Source: Streptomyces fodineus (GTDB lineage Bacteria; Actinomycetota; Actinomycetes; Streptomycetales; Streptomycetaceae). Taken from it: a stretch of DNA of 64,000 bases. The stretch lies in assembly GCF_001735805.1 (NCBI RefSeq), contig NZ_CP017248.1, positions 9,238,001 through 9,302,000 of the forward strand, written 5' to 3'. The position numbers were made by a program, and so were the translations under genes. Shown in pieces: positions 38,956-48,173 of this stretch. How positions within the stretch are numbered: the first letter of the stretch is position 1; every line of letters starts with the position of its first letter. The notes beneath the pieces are model-generated. The model worked only from the letters and a program-made list of their open reading frames with translations. It ran no database searches and was not told the DNA's origin.

Positions 38956-41148
38956 ATGTTCCGACGTATTGGCAAGATCGTCGTCCGACATCCCGTGTGG
39001 ACGATCGTTGCTTGGCTGATCGCCGCGGTGGCGATCGTCGCCACTGCTCCGAGCCTGCCCTCGAACAGTGACGAGAGCAGCTTCCTGCCCAAGAGTTATG
39101 AATCCATCAAAGCGGCGGATCTCCAGCAGAAGGCGTTCCCCAGCGCCTTCACTCCGTCCGCGATCGCGCTCTACCAGCGCACGGACGGCGGCAAGCTGAC
39201 CGCCGCCGACAAACAGGACGTCGCCCGGATCACCACCGAACTGGGCAAGAAACACATCGACCAGGTGCAGAAGGTCGTCCCCGGCCTGCCGTCCAAGGAC
39301 GGCAGGTATGACCTGACCCTGGTGCAGATGGACAGCAAGAACGCCGGCCAGCCCAAACAGGCGGACGCGGCCAAGGTGTTGCGAGACGACGCCAAGCAGC
39401 TGGCCAAGGGCACGCATCTCGACGTCAGGCTCGGCGGTTCCGCCGCGCAGGCGCTCGACCAGCAGGACTCGTCCAAACGTGGACAGGCGCTGATCGGTAT
39501 CGGCACCTTCGTGATCATTCTGGTCACCCTTCTGATCATCTTCCGGGCGCCGATCCTGGCCGTACTGCCCCTGGTGCTGATCGGCCTGGTGTCGGCCATC
39601 GCCAACGGGCTGATCGCGTACGCCACCAAGCTGTTCGATCTGCAGGCCAACAGCTCGATCTCGTCGATCCTGATCGTCGTGCTGTTCGGCGTGGGCACGG
39701 ACTACTTCCTCTTCCTGATGTTCCGTTACCGCGAACGCCTGCGGGCCGGTGACGAATCCAAGGAGGCGATGATCAACGCGGTCGGCCGGGTCGGTGAGGC
39801 CATCGCCTCGGCGGCCGGGGCCGTCATCATCGCCTTCCTCGCGCTGGTGCTGTCCACGCTGGGCTTCCTCAAGCAGATGGGCCCGGCGCTCGCCATCGCG
39901 GTCGCCGCCACGCTGGTCGCGGGTCTGACCCTGATCCCGGCCGTCGTCTCGCTCATCGGACCGAAGGTCTTCTGGCCCTCCAAGTCCTGGCAGCGGGAAC
40001 CGGAGAACGCCCGGTTCGCCGCCCTCGGCCGCGGGGTGCAGCGCCGCCCGGCGCTCACCGCTGCGCTGTCCGGTCTCGTCCTGCTGGCGCTGTCGGCCGG
40101 CATCTACGGCTACCACGCCACGTTCGACCTGGCCTCGGGCTCCATGCCGAAGACCAAGGAGTCCATGGTCGTGCAGGACCAGATGCAGAAGGCGTACTCG
40201 GCGGGCGCCGCGGCACCCACCGACGTCTACCTGTCCAGTACCGACGGCAAGCCGCTGGACAAGGCCGGTTTCGCCGCTTACGCGCAGAAACTCGGGGCCG
40301 TGGACGGCGTCGCGAGCGCCCGCATGACCCAGCTGAACAAGGACGGCACCACCGCGGACTTCACCGTCACACTCAAGTACGAGGCGTCGACGGACAAGGC
40401 GATCGACACGGTGGGCAACGTGCGCGACGTCGCCCACTCCGACGCCCCGGACGGCACCGAGGCGGTCGTCGGCGGCATGTCCTCGATCTACAAGGACATC
40501 AACACCGCGGTGAACCACGACTACAAGACGGTCTTCCCGGTGGCCGCCGTCCTCATCATGATCATCCTGGGCCTGCTGCTGCGCAGCATGGTCGCCCCCT
40601 GGTACCTGATGGCCTCGGTGGGCCTCGGTTTCGGTGCCACTCTCGGCGCGACCGTGTGGATCTTCCAGAAGGGGCAGGGCCACTCGGGGCTGATGTTCAT
40701 GCTCCCGGTGATCATGTACTTGTTCGTGGTCGCCATCGGTACCGACTACAACATCCTCATGATCGCCCGGCTCCGCGAGGAGGCCCGCGAGGGCCGCGAA
40801 CCGCGCGAGGCGGCCGGCATGGCGCTGCGGCACGCCGGTCCGACCGTCGCCGCGGCCGGCTTCATCCTGGCGGCGACCTTCGCCACGATGATGCTGGCGG
40901 GCAACTCGCTGCTCACGGAGATGGGTTTCGCGGTGTCCTTCGGCATCGCGGTCGCCGCCTTCGTGATGGCGATGTTCTTCACCCCGAGCCTCACCGCACT
41001 GATCGGCCACGCGGCCTGGTGGCCGGGACACGGCGACCGCGGCGAGACGACGCCGGCCGGCGTGGGCACCGGGACGTACGGCTCCGTACCGCCCCCGGGC
41101 GGCGACCGGAACTCCGTCGCCCGCGATTCCGCGGGGCGCCGCAACTAG
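38956..41148 (+). CDS. MMPL-family (RND-type) membrane transporter
   Basis: The protein is 730 residues with the MMPL plan: a first helix (IVRHP-type start VVRHPVWTIVAWLIAAVAI), a large extracytoplasmic loop, a five-helix bundle with the motif GVGTDYFLFLMFRYRERL, a second loop, and a repeat of the bundle with AIGTDYNILMIARLREE. The Asp-Tyr pairs are the proton-relay residues of this family. It exports a lipid, peptide or drug. ATG 38956 lies 9 bases after AGGAGG. A perfect hairpin terminator follows at 41175. Confidence 0.92.
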   Translation: MFRRIGKIVVRHPVWTIVAWLIAAVAIVATAPSLPSNSDESSFLPKSYESIKAADLQQKAFPSAFTPSAIALYQRTDGGKLTAADKQDVARITTELGKKHIDQVQKVVPGLPSKDGRYDLTLVQMDSKNAGQPKQADAAKVLRDDAKQLAKGTHLDVRLGGSAAQALDQQDSSKRGQALIGIGTFVIILVTLLIIFRAPILAVLPLVLIGLVSAIANGLIAYATKLFDLQANSSISSILIVVLFGVGTDYFLFLMFRYRERLRAGDESKEAMINAVGRVGEAIASAAGAVIIAFLALVLSTLGFLKQMGPALAIAVAATLVAGLTLIPAVVSLIGPKVFWPSKSWQREPENARFAALGRGVQRRPALTAALSGLVLLALSAGIYGYHATFDLASGSMPKTKESMVVQDQMQKAYSAGAAAPTDVYLSSTDGKPLDKAGFAAYAQKLGAVDGVASARMTQLNKDGTTADFTVTLKYEASTDKAIDTVGNVRDVAHSDAPDGTEAVVGGMSSIYKDINTAVNHDYKTVFPVAAVLIMIILGLLLRSMVAPWYLMASVGLGFGATLGATVWIFQKGQGHSGLMFMLPVIMYLFVVAIGTDYNILMIARLREEAREGREPREAAGMALRHAGPTVAAAGFILAATFATMMLAGNSLLTEMGFAVSFGIAVAAFVMAMFFTPSLTALIGHAAWWPGHGDRGETTPAGVGTGTYGSVPPPGGDRNSVARDSAGRRN

Positions 41149-41174
41149 CGGCGATGTGACGGACAGTCAGAGGA

Positions 41175-41210
41175 GGGGTCCTGCCGGCCCATGAGGGCCG
41201 GCAGGACCCC
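41175..41210 (+). terminator. Strong hairpin after MMPL gene
   Basis: GGGGTCCTGCCGGCCC (41175-41190) pairs with GGGCCGGCAGGACCCC (41195-41210) over 16 perfect pairs with a 4-base loop, followed by a T-rich stretch. Confidence 0.88.
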
Positions 41211-41309
41211 TTCCTCTTCACGTGAGTTCGCCGAGATCGGCACGCGCAACGTAACGGCTGGTGGCGCCCGCTGGAGCACCGGTCCAGCCCCGCCGACCGG
41301 TCGACTTGG

Positions 41310-41353
41310 CGCTCCCACCGCTGCGGCACCTGGTGGCCGCCGCGGTGGGAGCG
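41310..41353 (-). terminator. Strong hairpin after NmrA-like gene
   Basis: CGCTCCCACCGCTGCGGC and its complement (one mismatch in 18) flank an 8-base loop. The stem lies 42 bases downstream of the stop of the minus-strand NmrA-like gene and so mirrors the MMPL terminator across a convergent junction. Confidence 0.75.
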
Positions 41354-41394
41354 ACCGGCGCGGCCTCAGGATCGGCGCCTCCCGGGGCAGTGGG

Positions 41395-42231
41395 TCAGGT
41401 CCAGTGGCCCGCGGCGGCTGTTTCGGTGACGTAGTCCTCGAAGGACCTGGGCGGTCGGCCGAGAGCGCGTTCCACGCCGTCACCGACCACGGCGCCGCGA
41501 CCGGAACGGACGGCCACGAGGAGGCCGGTGAGCAGGCGCGCGACATCGGACGGGACACCCAAGGAGAGCTGCCTCTCGGTGAACTCGTCGGGGTCGACGT
41601 CGACATGGCGGACGGTGCGTCCGGTGGCCCTGCCGATGAGGCCGGCGGCCTCGCCGAAGCCGATCGCCCGGGGACCGGTCAGCTGGTAGGTGCGGCCGCT
41701 GTGCCGGTCCTCGGTCAGCGCCGACGCGGCGACCTCGGCGATGTCCTCGGCGTCGACGAACGGCGTGCGTCCGTCGCCGGTCGGCAGGGACAGGGTCCCC
41801 GTCCGGATCCCCTGGAGCCAGGGGCCCTCGCTGAAGTTCTGCGAGAACCAATCCGGCCGCAGGATCGTCCAGTCGGCACCCGAGCCCCGTACGGCGTGTT
41901 CGGCCACCTTGAGGGGATGGCTGTCGTCGGCCTCACCCACGCCGTAGGCCGACAGCAGCACCAGCCGCCGTACGCCCGCGCCCACCGCCTCGCCGACGAG
42001 CCGGGGGATGCGCGCCTCACGGTCCACATCGGACCGAAGGTTGGGCTCGACCAGGTAGGCAGCCGTGACGTCGGCGAGGGCCGGAGCCCAGGTCGACGGA
42101 TCGTCCAGGTCGAAGGGCGTGCCTGCGCCGGTGCGGGAGGCCGTGCGCACCGGATGGCCGCAGGCCTCGAGGCGGCGTGCGATGCGGCGGCCCGTCTTAC
42201 CGGTGCCGCCGATGAGGAGGATGTTCTTCAT
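41395..42231 (-). CDS. NmrA-like NAD(P)-binding protein
   Basis: The protein is 278 residues. It begins MKNILLIGGTGKTGRRIARRL and has the atypical-SDR features of NmrA/HSCARG proteins: VRTASRTG, GVRRLVLLSAYGV, WTILRPDWFSQNF and FVDAEDIAEVAASAL. Such proteins bind NAD(P) and act as redox-sensing regulators or reductases. GGAGGG is upstream of ATG 42231. It is divergent from an AraC-type regulator, 85 bases away, which probably controls it. Confidence 0.86.
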   Translation of the reverse strand: MKNILLIGGTGKTGRRIARRLEACGHPVRTASRTGAGTPFDLDDPSTWAPALADVTAAYLVEPNLRSDVDREARIPRLVGEAVGAGVRRLVLLSAYGVGEADDSHPLKVAEHAVRGSGADWTILRPDWFSQNFSEGPWLQGIRTGTLSLPTGDGRTPFVDAEDIAEVAASALTEDRHSGRTYQLTGPRAIGFGEAAGLIGRATGRTVRHVDVDPDEFTERQLSLGVPSDVARLLTGLLVAVRSGRGAVVGDGVERALGRPPRSFEDYVTETAAAGHWT

Positions 42232-42316
42232 GCCCTCCAGAAAACGCCACGCACCGAAGACGATCCATGGGAAAGAATCGAGAAGACCTTTGTGATCGTC
42301 CAGTGTGGGGGCGGAC

Positions 42317-43285
42317 ATGGACGTGCTGAGCGACCTGCTGCACCGGGCCCGCGCCCGGAACGCGATGGTCAGGAAACTCGTCCAGCGGCCCCCGTGGTCG
42401 CTGGGCTTCGTCGAGGCGCCACCGCTCACCGTCGTGGCCACGCTGGCCGGCCATGCGTCGGTCCGGTTCGACGGCACGGACGCCGTACCGGTGCGGCTCG
42501 CCGCCGGAGACATCGCCCTGATCAGCGGAACGAGCCGGTACACGATCGCCGACACCCCGGCCACCCCGCCCCAGGTCGTGATCCGGGGCCGGGAGAAGCA
42601 GGTGGTCGACCGGGACGAAAGAGCAGCGGGCGTGCGACGCGGCCTGGCCCCGCGTACGTACGGGGACGGCATGCCCGGGGCCACGGTCCTCCTCCGCGGC
42701 GCCTACGAACTCCGCGGCGATGTCGGCGACCGGCTGCTGGGCCTGCTGACGCCCACGGCGATCGTGCCCGCCGGACCGCGGACCCGGGCGGCACTGGAAC
42801 TGCTCGCCGACGAGATCGCCCGTGACGAACCGGGGCAGGACGCCGTCATCGACCGGGCGCTGGACCTCGTGCTGGTGCTGGCGCTGCGAGCCTGGTGCGC
42901 CAAGCCCGGCGCGACGCCCCCGGCCTGGTACCGGGCGCTGGCCGATCCCGCCATCGGCGAGGCGCTGCGCCTGGTGCACCAGGATCCCGCGCGGCGCTGG
43001 ACGGTGGCCCAACTCGCCACCCGCCTCGGCATGTCCCGCGCCGCGTTCGCCGCACGCTTCACCAGCGTGGTCGGTGAGCCGCCGCTCGCGTATCTCACCG
43101 GCTGGCGCATGGCCTTGGCGGCGGACCTCCTGCGGGACACCGAGGCGACCATCGCCACCGTGGCCCACCAGGTCGGCTACGAAGACCCGTTCGCCTTCAG
43201 CGTCGCCTTCAAACGCTGCCATGGCGCCGCCCCCTCCCTGTGGCGCCGCCAAACCCGCCGACCCGACGCCACCGGCCCCAAGTGA
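42317..43285 (+). CDS. AraC-family regulator with cupin domain
   Basis: The protein is 322 residues. An AraC-binding cupin domain (about 20-180; APPLTVVATLAGHASVRFDG, LAAGDIALIS) is followed by two AraC helix-turn-helix motifs (WTVAQLATRLGMSRAAFAARF and ATIATVAHQVGYEDPFAFSVAFKRCHG). ATG 42317 has a G-rich ribosome site; the GTG at 42305 is alternative. Divergent from the NmrA-like gene, it is probably that gene's regulator. The 252 bases after it contain no recognisable gene. Confidence 0.88.
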   Translation: MDVLSDLLHRARARNAMVRKLVQRPPWSLGFVEAPPLTVVATLAGHASVRFDGTDAVPVRLAAGDIALISGTSRYTIADTPATPPQVVIRGREKQVVDRDERAAGVRRGLAPRTYGDGMPGATVLLRGAYELRGDVGDRLLGLLTPTAIVPAGPRTRAALELLADEIARDEPGQDAVIDRALDLVLVLALRAWCAKPGATPPAWYRALADPAIGEALRLVHQDPARRWTVAQLATRLGMSRAAFAARFTSVVGEPPLAYLTGWRMALAADLLRDTEATIATVAHQVGYEDPFAFSVAFKRCHGAAPSLWRRQTRRPDATGPK

Positions 43286-43537
43286 GCAGGGACGCTTCGC
43301 CGGGCCGACCCCGCCGCTCACCGCCGGACAGGCACCGACCTTCGATGACATGGACGCCACCGCTGCACGAACGGCTCTCCGATGCCTGAACGGAACGTAT
43401 GGCGCAACTCCATTCGACTGACAGCAAGTTGACGGAACGCCATAATCGGCGGGCGAAGGTACGGGCGGGAGGGGCGCGGTGGCCGTGGCGTCGACCGCCC
43501 GGCACGGCAGCGGAACCGGCAGACAGGAGAAGGTTAG

Positions 43538-44803
43538 TTGCGTCCTCTCACCGACAACCCCGTCACCATGCCCGAGGACGACTCGTTCCATTTCGGGCCG
43601 TACGTCGACGTCCTGCACGCCGCGGTGCAGCAGGCCACGCCGCTGCCGCTGACCGTCGGCGTGTTCGGCTCCTGGGGCGCGGGGAAGTCGAGCTTCCTGC
43701 GGCTGTGGGAGCGGCGGTTGCAGGGGGAGGCGACCAGGACGATCTGGTTCAACCCCTGGAAGTACGACCGCAAGGTCGAGGTCTGGGCGGCCCTGCTGCA
43801 CACCATCCTCGCCGAGATGGAGAAGAAGGACACCCTCAAGGAGAAGGCGGTCCGGCTCGCCAAGGCCGCGACGTGGCTCTCGGTGCGCGCGGGCCTGGGC
43901 ACCGCCGCCGCGCTCGGCACCGGCGGTGTCATCAAGGGCGGCGATGTCGACGAACTGCTGAAGAGCCTTTCGGAGGAGGACTCCCAGCAGTACCGGCAGG
44001 TGAACAGCTTCGAGTTCGACTTCGCGGACGCCGTCAAGGAGTTCGTCGGTGAGAACGGCCGGCTGGTGGTCTTCGTGGACGACCTGGACCGGTGCACCCC
44101 CGAGTCGGCGATGACGGTACTGGAGTCGCTGAAGCTCTTCCTCGCCCACTCCCAGTGCGTCTTCGTGCTGGCCCTCGACCTGGACGTGCTCGCGGCGATC
44201 GCCACCAACAAGTTCGGCGAAGCCCTCAAAGGCGCACCGTCCGAGGTGGTCTCCGGCATGGCCTACCTCGACAAGATCGTCCAACTGCCGTTCTTCCTGC
44301 CGGAGGTCGGCTTCGAGACCCTGCGCGAGGCATTCAAGCCCTACGTTCCCGACATGGGGGACGACCCGTTCTTCTGGGGGCTGCTCCGCCGCGGCCTGGG
44401 CGGCAATCCCCGTCGGCTCAAGCGCTACATCAACGTCTACAACATGGCTGTGGCCGTCTTCCACGCCCAGACCAGCCGTACCCTGACCCGGCAATCCCGG
44501 CTGCAGCTCGCGGTGTTGCTCATCATCCGTACGCAACACCGCGACTTCTTCCACACACTGACGTCCGAGCCCGACTCCTGGCTGACGCTCGCAAGGTACT
44601 TCGACCAGGTCCAGACCTCCCCCAACACCCGTGGCCGCCTCCACATGGACCTGCCCGACTACCTGCGCCAGTTCACCGAGGACGGGGCCCTCGAACGCCT
44701 CCTCACCCACGGCGACACGGAACGCCTCGTCCCACCGGACGACTCGGTCGTCCTCACGATGATCAGCACCCTCCGCAGCACAGCCGGCCCCGAGGACTTC
44801 TAG
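43538..44803 (+). CDS. KAP-family P-loop NTPase
   Basis: The protein is 421 residues. Walker A is GVFGSWGAGKSSFLRLWE (GSWGAGKS at 44-51), Walker B is GRLVVFVDDLDRCTPES (about 175-190), and FNPWKYDRKVEVWAALLHTI is the KAP-specific segment. A hydrophobic stretch (about 108-125) lies in the KAP insert. The start is TTG at 43538, with GGAGAAGG upstream; the alternative ATG at 43568 would drop DNPVT, which family members usually have. KAP proteins are STAND-like NTPases, some membrane-associated and some linked to defence. It stands alone here, without an obvious effector. Confidence 0.85.
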   Translation: MRPLTDNPVTMPEDDSFHFGPYVDVLHAAVQQATPLPLTVGVFGSWGAGKSSFLRLWERRLQGEATRTIWFNPWKYDRKVEVWAALLHTILAEMEKKDTLKEKAVRLAKAATWLSVRAGLGTAAALGTGGVIKGGDVDELLKSLSEEDSQQYRQVNSFEFDFADAVKEFVGENGRLVVFVDDLDRCTPESAMTVLESLKLFLAHSQCVFVLALDLDVLAAIATNKFGEALKGAPSEVVSGMAYLDKIVQLPFFLPEVGFETLREAFKPYVPDMGDDPFFWGLLRRGLGGNPRRLKRYINVYNMAVAVFHAQTSRTLTRQSRLQLAVLLIIRTQHRDFFHTLTSEPDSWLTLARYFDQVQTSPNTRGRLHMDLPDYLRQFTEDGALERLLTHGDTERLVPPDDSVVLTMISTLRSTAGPEDF

Positions 44804-44934
44804 GGGCGGCATCCGCCGTACGAGGACCGGCTCGGCCGCGTCGCCGAGTCGGCGGTTCGGCCGAGCCGGAAATCCGTTGCCAGGGCATCCCCGCGCGCAG
44901 CATGCTCGTCGCTGTGATCAGTGAAGGCCAGTCC

Positions 44935-45423
44935 ATGGAAGCGACCATCGTCCTGCCCGTCGGCGTACGCGACCTGCTGCCGCGAGACCTGCCCGCATGC
45001 ACCTGGTCCGGCTCGGCCCTCCATCTGCGGGAGGTCGAGCGAGCGCTGGCGCGCGCCGCGGCGGGCGAGGCGGACTACCTGGCCGTCTGCACCCCGGCGG
45101 ATCTGCCCGTGGCGATCGGCGGCGTCGACTACCAGGTCTCCGAGGGCGCCGGGACCCTGTGGCAGCTCGCCGTCCTCCCGGCGCTGCAGTCCCGCGGGCT
45201 GGGAACGCTGCTGATCCGGGCCGCCGAACAGCGCATCCTCCGGCGCGGCCTGCACAGGGCGGAACTCGGCGTGGAGGAGGACAACCCCCGGGCCCGCGCG
45301 CTGTACGAGCGTTTGGGCTATGAGGCGTACGGCCGTACGCCGGACGGATGGGACGAGGAAGGACCGGACGGTGTGATCCGCCGGTACGAGACGATGTGTG
45401 TCCTCATGCGCAAGGACCTGTGA
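44935..45423 (+). CDS. GNAT-family N-acetyltransferase
   Basis: The protein is 162 residues. Motif A is LWQLAVLPALQSRGLGTLLIRAAEQRI (acetyl-CoA pyrophosphate loop in RGLGT), followed by HRAELGVEEDNPRARALYERLGYEAYGRT. ATG 44935 has GAAGG upstream; ATG 44902 is an alternative that would add 11 residues. The substrate is unknown. It follows the KAP gene by 131 bases on the same strand. Confidence 0.85.
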   Translation: MEATIVLPVGVRDLLPRDLPACTWSGSALHLREVERALARAAAGEADYLAVCTPADLPVAIGGVDYQVSEGAGTLWQLAVLPALQSRGLGTLLIRAAEQRILRRGLHRAELGVEEDNPRARALYERLGYEAYGRTPDGWDEEGPDGVIRRYETMCVLMRKDL

Positions 45424-45463
45424 GTCCGTCCCCGGCACCGCGGCACTGTCCCCGCGGCGGTTC

Positions 45464-46642
45464 TCACGGGGCCTGGCCGGCGAGGGTCGCCAGGTAGGCG
45501 CCGTAGAGCAGGAACACGGTCGTGAGGCCGCCGCACAGCAGACGGGCCCGGGACGACGGGCCTGGCCGCCACCCCCGGGCGAGGGCGCGAGCCGGCGGGA
45601 TGAGCAGGGGGAACGCCGGGAGAAGGAAGCGGGGTTTGCAGGAGGAGGGGCCGGACACCGCGACCACCAACAGCAGCAGGACGCCCGCGAAGACCACCAG
45701 CGGCAGCGGGGCGCGGTCCAGGCACAGCAGGCAGAACGACAGGATGCCGGCCACGACGACGATCATGGCCACCGGATAGGTCACCGTGCCCTGCCACGGC
45801 ATCGACTCCAGGAACCGCAAGGGCCCGGCCGCGAGATCCAGGCGTGAGTCCCAGGCACTCTGCACATGCAGATACCCGTGGAACAAGTCACCGGTCCGCG
45901 TTCCCACCCACAGCACATAACCCGCCCAGCCCAGCGGACCGATCAGTGTCCCGGTCAGGAGCGCCGGCGAAACGCGCGCACGTCGCCGTACGACCTCGTG
46001 CACGGCCGTGGCGGCCACGGCCACGGCGGCGGCGATGCCGTTCGGCCGCGCGAGACCGGCCAGCAGGGCCAGCGAGCCGGCGGCCAGCCAGCGGCGCTGC
46101 AGCACGGCGTACAGGGACCAGGCGGCACACGCCGTGAACAGCGGCTCGGTGTAGGCCAGCGTGAGGACGACCGACTGCGGCAGTACGGCCCACAGGGCGA
46201 CCAGCGCGGTGGCGACCGTCCCGCCGTAGAGATGGTGGCCGATCGCGTAGATGCCGTACGCGGCGAGCACCGCGGAACCCCAGGCGATCAGCAGACCGGC
46301 TTGCCCCCCGGACACATGGAGTAACCCGCTCACGGCCCGGATGAGCGCCGGATACAAGGGAAAGAACGCCCAGTCGGTCTGGACCGCGCCCGAGCTGCTG
46401 ATGCGCAACGTGGTGCCGTAGCCGTGCTCTGCGATGTGCAGATACCAGACGGAGTCCCACGCATGGGCGAGGCTCTTCCCGAACGGGCGGCCGGCGCATG
46501 CGTCGACCACCAGCACCAAGGCGACCCCGACGAGACGAACGGCCGCGAAGACGGCGAGGGCCCGGAGAACGCCGGGGGGACCCTCCACCCGACCGCGTCC
46601 GGTCTCACGAGGGCCGTCGGACTGCCGCAGCGCGGAGGACAT
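45464..46642 (-). CDS. PIG-V-like polyprenyl-phosphate mannosyltransferase
   Basis: The protein is 392 residues with about 10 membrane helices. The first large loop holds the GT-C signature AWDSVWYLHIAEHGYG (Trp-Asp-Ser), then WAFFPLYPALIRAV and YTEPLFTACAAWSLYAV; these are typical of PIG-V-type mannosyltransferases that use a lipid-linked sugar outside the cytoplasm. Codon 107 is TTA (46322-46324), the only one in the gene, so translation should need the bldA tRNA. GGAGGG precedes ATG 46642. It is convergent with the GNAT gene. Confidence 0.84.
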   Translation of the reverse strand: MSSALRQSDGPRETGRGRVEGPPGVLRALAVFAAVRLVGVALVLVVDACAGRPFGKSLAHAWDSVWYLHIAEHGYGTTLRISSSGAVQTDWAFFPLYPALIRAVSGLLHVSGGQAGLLIAWGSAVLAAYGIYAIGHHLYGGTVATALVALWAVLPQSVVLTLAYTEPLFTACAAWSLYAVLQRRWLAAGSLALLAGLARPNGIAAAVAVAATAVHEVVRRRARVSPALLTGTLIGPLGWAGYVLWVGTRTGDLFHGYLHVQSAWDSRLDLAAGPLRFLESMPWQGTVTYPVAMIVVVAGILSFCLLCLDRAPLPLVVFAGVLLLLVVAVSGPSSCKPRFLLPAFPLLIPPARALARGWRPGPSSRARLLCGGLTTVFLLYGAYLATLAGQAP

Positions 46643-47136
46643 GCTCACCCTCCGACGATGAGCGGCCGGGAACCCGGGCGCAATCCGGAACTCCGCCGCA
46701 TGGACGGGTCCCTGACCAGGGCCGTAGAGACCGGCGCGGTCCGGCACCGTCGTGCAGGCGAACCGTCCGGTCGGCGCCGTACGGGTGGTGGGGACGAGGT
46801 GCTGAGGCGATGACATCCGCCGCCGGGCCGGAACCCGGCCGGCCAGGTGCCGCATGAACCGGTCCGGCGTGGCGCCGTGGGGCTTGGTGAACGGCTCGAC
46901 GAGGACCGCATGGAGCCGGCTCGAGGCCGTCCTACCACGCACCTGATCGTGCGCGGCACCGCGGCCGGACCCGCCTGACGGTCGGCGCGGGATGCGGCCG
47001 GGCCCTGGCCGATCACACACTGGTGGAGTAGACACCGCGGCTGATCGGATGCGGGTTCTCGTCACCATGGTGGGTACGCGGTGGGGGACATCCGGATCGT
47101 CGCGATCCAGCCGATCGGCAGACGTGGAAGAAGTTG
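46643..47136. other. 494-base stretch without a recognisable gene
   Basis: Both strands are open in several frames but the translations are compositionally biased and match nothing I recognise. It must carry the promoters of the two divergent genes that flank it. No strong palindrome was seen. Confidence 0.5.
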
Positions 47137-47805
47137 ATGTCGATGATCTCCGACATGGTTCTGGTGCCCACCACCGACGCCACGCTCCATGGTGACCTGG
47201 TCGTCCCGACAGCGGCGCGTGCCGTGGTGCTGTTCGCGCACGGCAGCGGCAGCTCCCGGCACAGTCCGCGCAACCGGATGGTGGCCGCCGAGCTGCGCAC
47301 CGCCGGGTTCGGCACGCTGCTGATGGATCTGCTGAGTGAACGGGAGGAGCGGCACGATGCGCTGACCGGTGAGCACCGCTTCGACATCCCGCTTCTCAGC
47401 CGACGGCTCGTGGCCGCGATCGACTGGCTGGACACACAGCCCGACGCCCGCGGTCTCCCGGTCGTCCTGTTCGGCGCCAGCACGGGCGCCGCGGCGGCAC
47501 TGGTGGCCGCGGCCGAGCGGCCGGACCGGGTGCTGACCGTGGTGTCGCGGGGCGGCCGGCCCGATCTCGCGGGCGACGCCCTGGAAGAGGTGCGGGCCCC
47601 GGTCCTGCTCATCGTGGGTGGTCAGGACCAGCAGGTGCTGGAGCTGAACGAGGGGGCGGCGCGGCGCCTGCGGGCCCCGCACGCCCTGTCCGTCGTCGAG
47701 GGGGCGACGCACCTGTTCGGAGAGCCCGGCGCGCTGGAACAGGTCGCCGAGACGGCCAGGCGGTGGTGCGAGGAGCGCCTGGAGCCCACCCGGGAGTCCG
47801 GGTAG
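47137..47805 (+). CDS. Dienelactone-hydrolase-type alpha/beta hydrolase
   Basis: The protein is 222 residues. The nucleophile elbow is VVLFGASTGAAAALVAA (Ser in GAST), with VLLFAHGSGSSRHSPRN supplying the oxyanion region (HGSGSS), the acid in VGGQDQQVLELN and the His in VEGATHLFGE. The set is normal for a dienelactone-hydrolase-like enzyme of unknown ester substrate. ATG 47137 has GGAAGAAG upstream; the TTG at 47134 is alternative. Confidence 0.85.
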   Translation: MSMISDMVLVPTTDATLHGDLVVPTAARAVVLFAHGSGSSRHSPRNRMVAAELRTAGFGTLLMDLLSEREERHDALTGEHRFDIPLLSRRLVAAIDWLDTQPDARGLPVVLFGASTGAAAALVAAAERPDRVLTVVSRGGRPDLAGDALEEVRAPVLLIVGGQDQQVLELNEGAARRLRAPHALSVVEGATHLFGEPGALEQVAETARRWCEERLEPTRESG

Positions 47806-47814
47806 ACGGTCCAG

Positions 47815-48173
47815 CGGCACACCTGACCGGTTGGTCCGACGGCACCCGGCGAGGCCGTCCGGGATGCCGGCGGCGCCGGGCTGCGCGTCGTGAGGTCGGT
47901 CGGTCCGGGGTCGGCCGGCGCAAGAATACGGCGTAGCGGGCTGGGGGCCGGGGCGGCGCGCGGTCGAGCTGTGGGCTGGGCACGGTGTCGGCGACGGTGC
48001 ACGGCAGGGACAAGTGGCCGGTCTCTCCGGCGGGACCCGGGGAGGCCGCCTGGGGTGCCGTGAGGTTGCTCAGTCCGGGGTCGGTCGGCCGAAGAATTCG
48101 GCGTAGCGGGCCGGGAGCCGGGACAGGAGGCGGTCGAGCTGTGGGCCGGGGACCGCGTCGGCGACCGTGCACA
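47815..48173. repeat. Imperfect tandem duplication, period 170-190 bases
   Basis: The segment 47900-48003 repeats at 48070-48173 with an exact 170-base offset (for example GCGTAGCGGG at 47931 and 48101, GTCGGCGACNGTGCAC at 47988 and 48158). The part to the left repeats with a 190-base offset (CACCCGGCGAGGCC at 47843, GACCCGGGGAGGCC at 48034). A 20-base indel separates them. The right-hand unit is the 3' end of a DUF2267 gene. Confidence 0.8.
47903..48003 (-). pseudogene. Duplicated 3' fragment of the DUF2267 gene
   Basis: On the minus strand this encodes TVADTVPSPQLDRAPPRPPARYAVFLRRPTPD, matching TVADAVPGPQLDRLLSRLPARYAEFFGRPTPD at the end of the complete gene. The stop codon of the original (TCA on the plus strand at 48070) has become TCG at 47900, so the frame runs on. 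It has no start. Confidence 0.75.

Noticed and set aside
38872..41031. A 719-codon minus-strand open frame across the MMPL gene
   Set aside because: Translation is His/Asp/Arg-rich noise antisense to a well-defined transporter.
44092..44934. A 443-codon frame joining KAP antisense-like sequence to the GNAT gene
   Set aside because: The part before 44902 overlaps the KAP gene in another frame and is Arg/Pro-rich; only the C-terminal 162 codons match a family.
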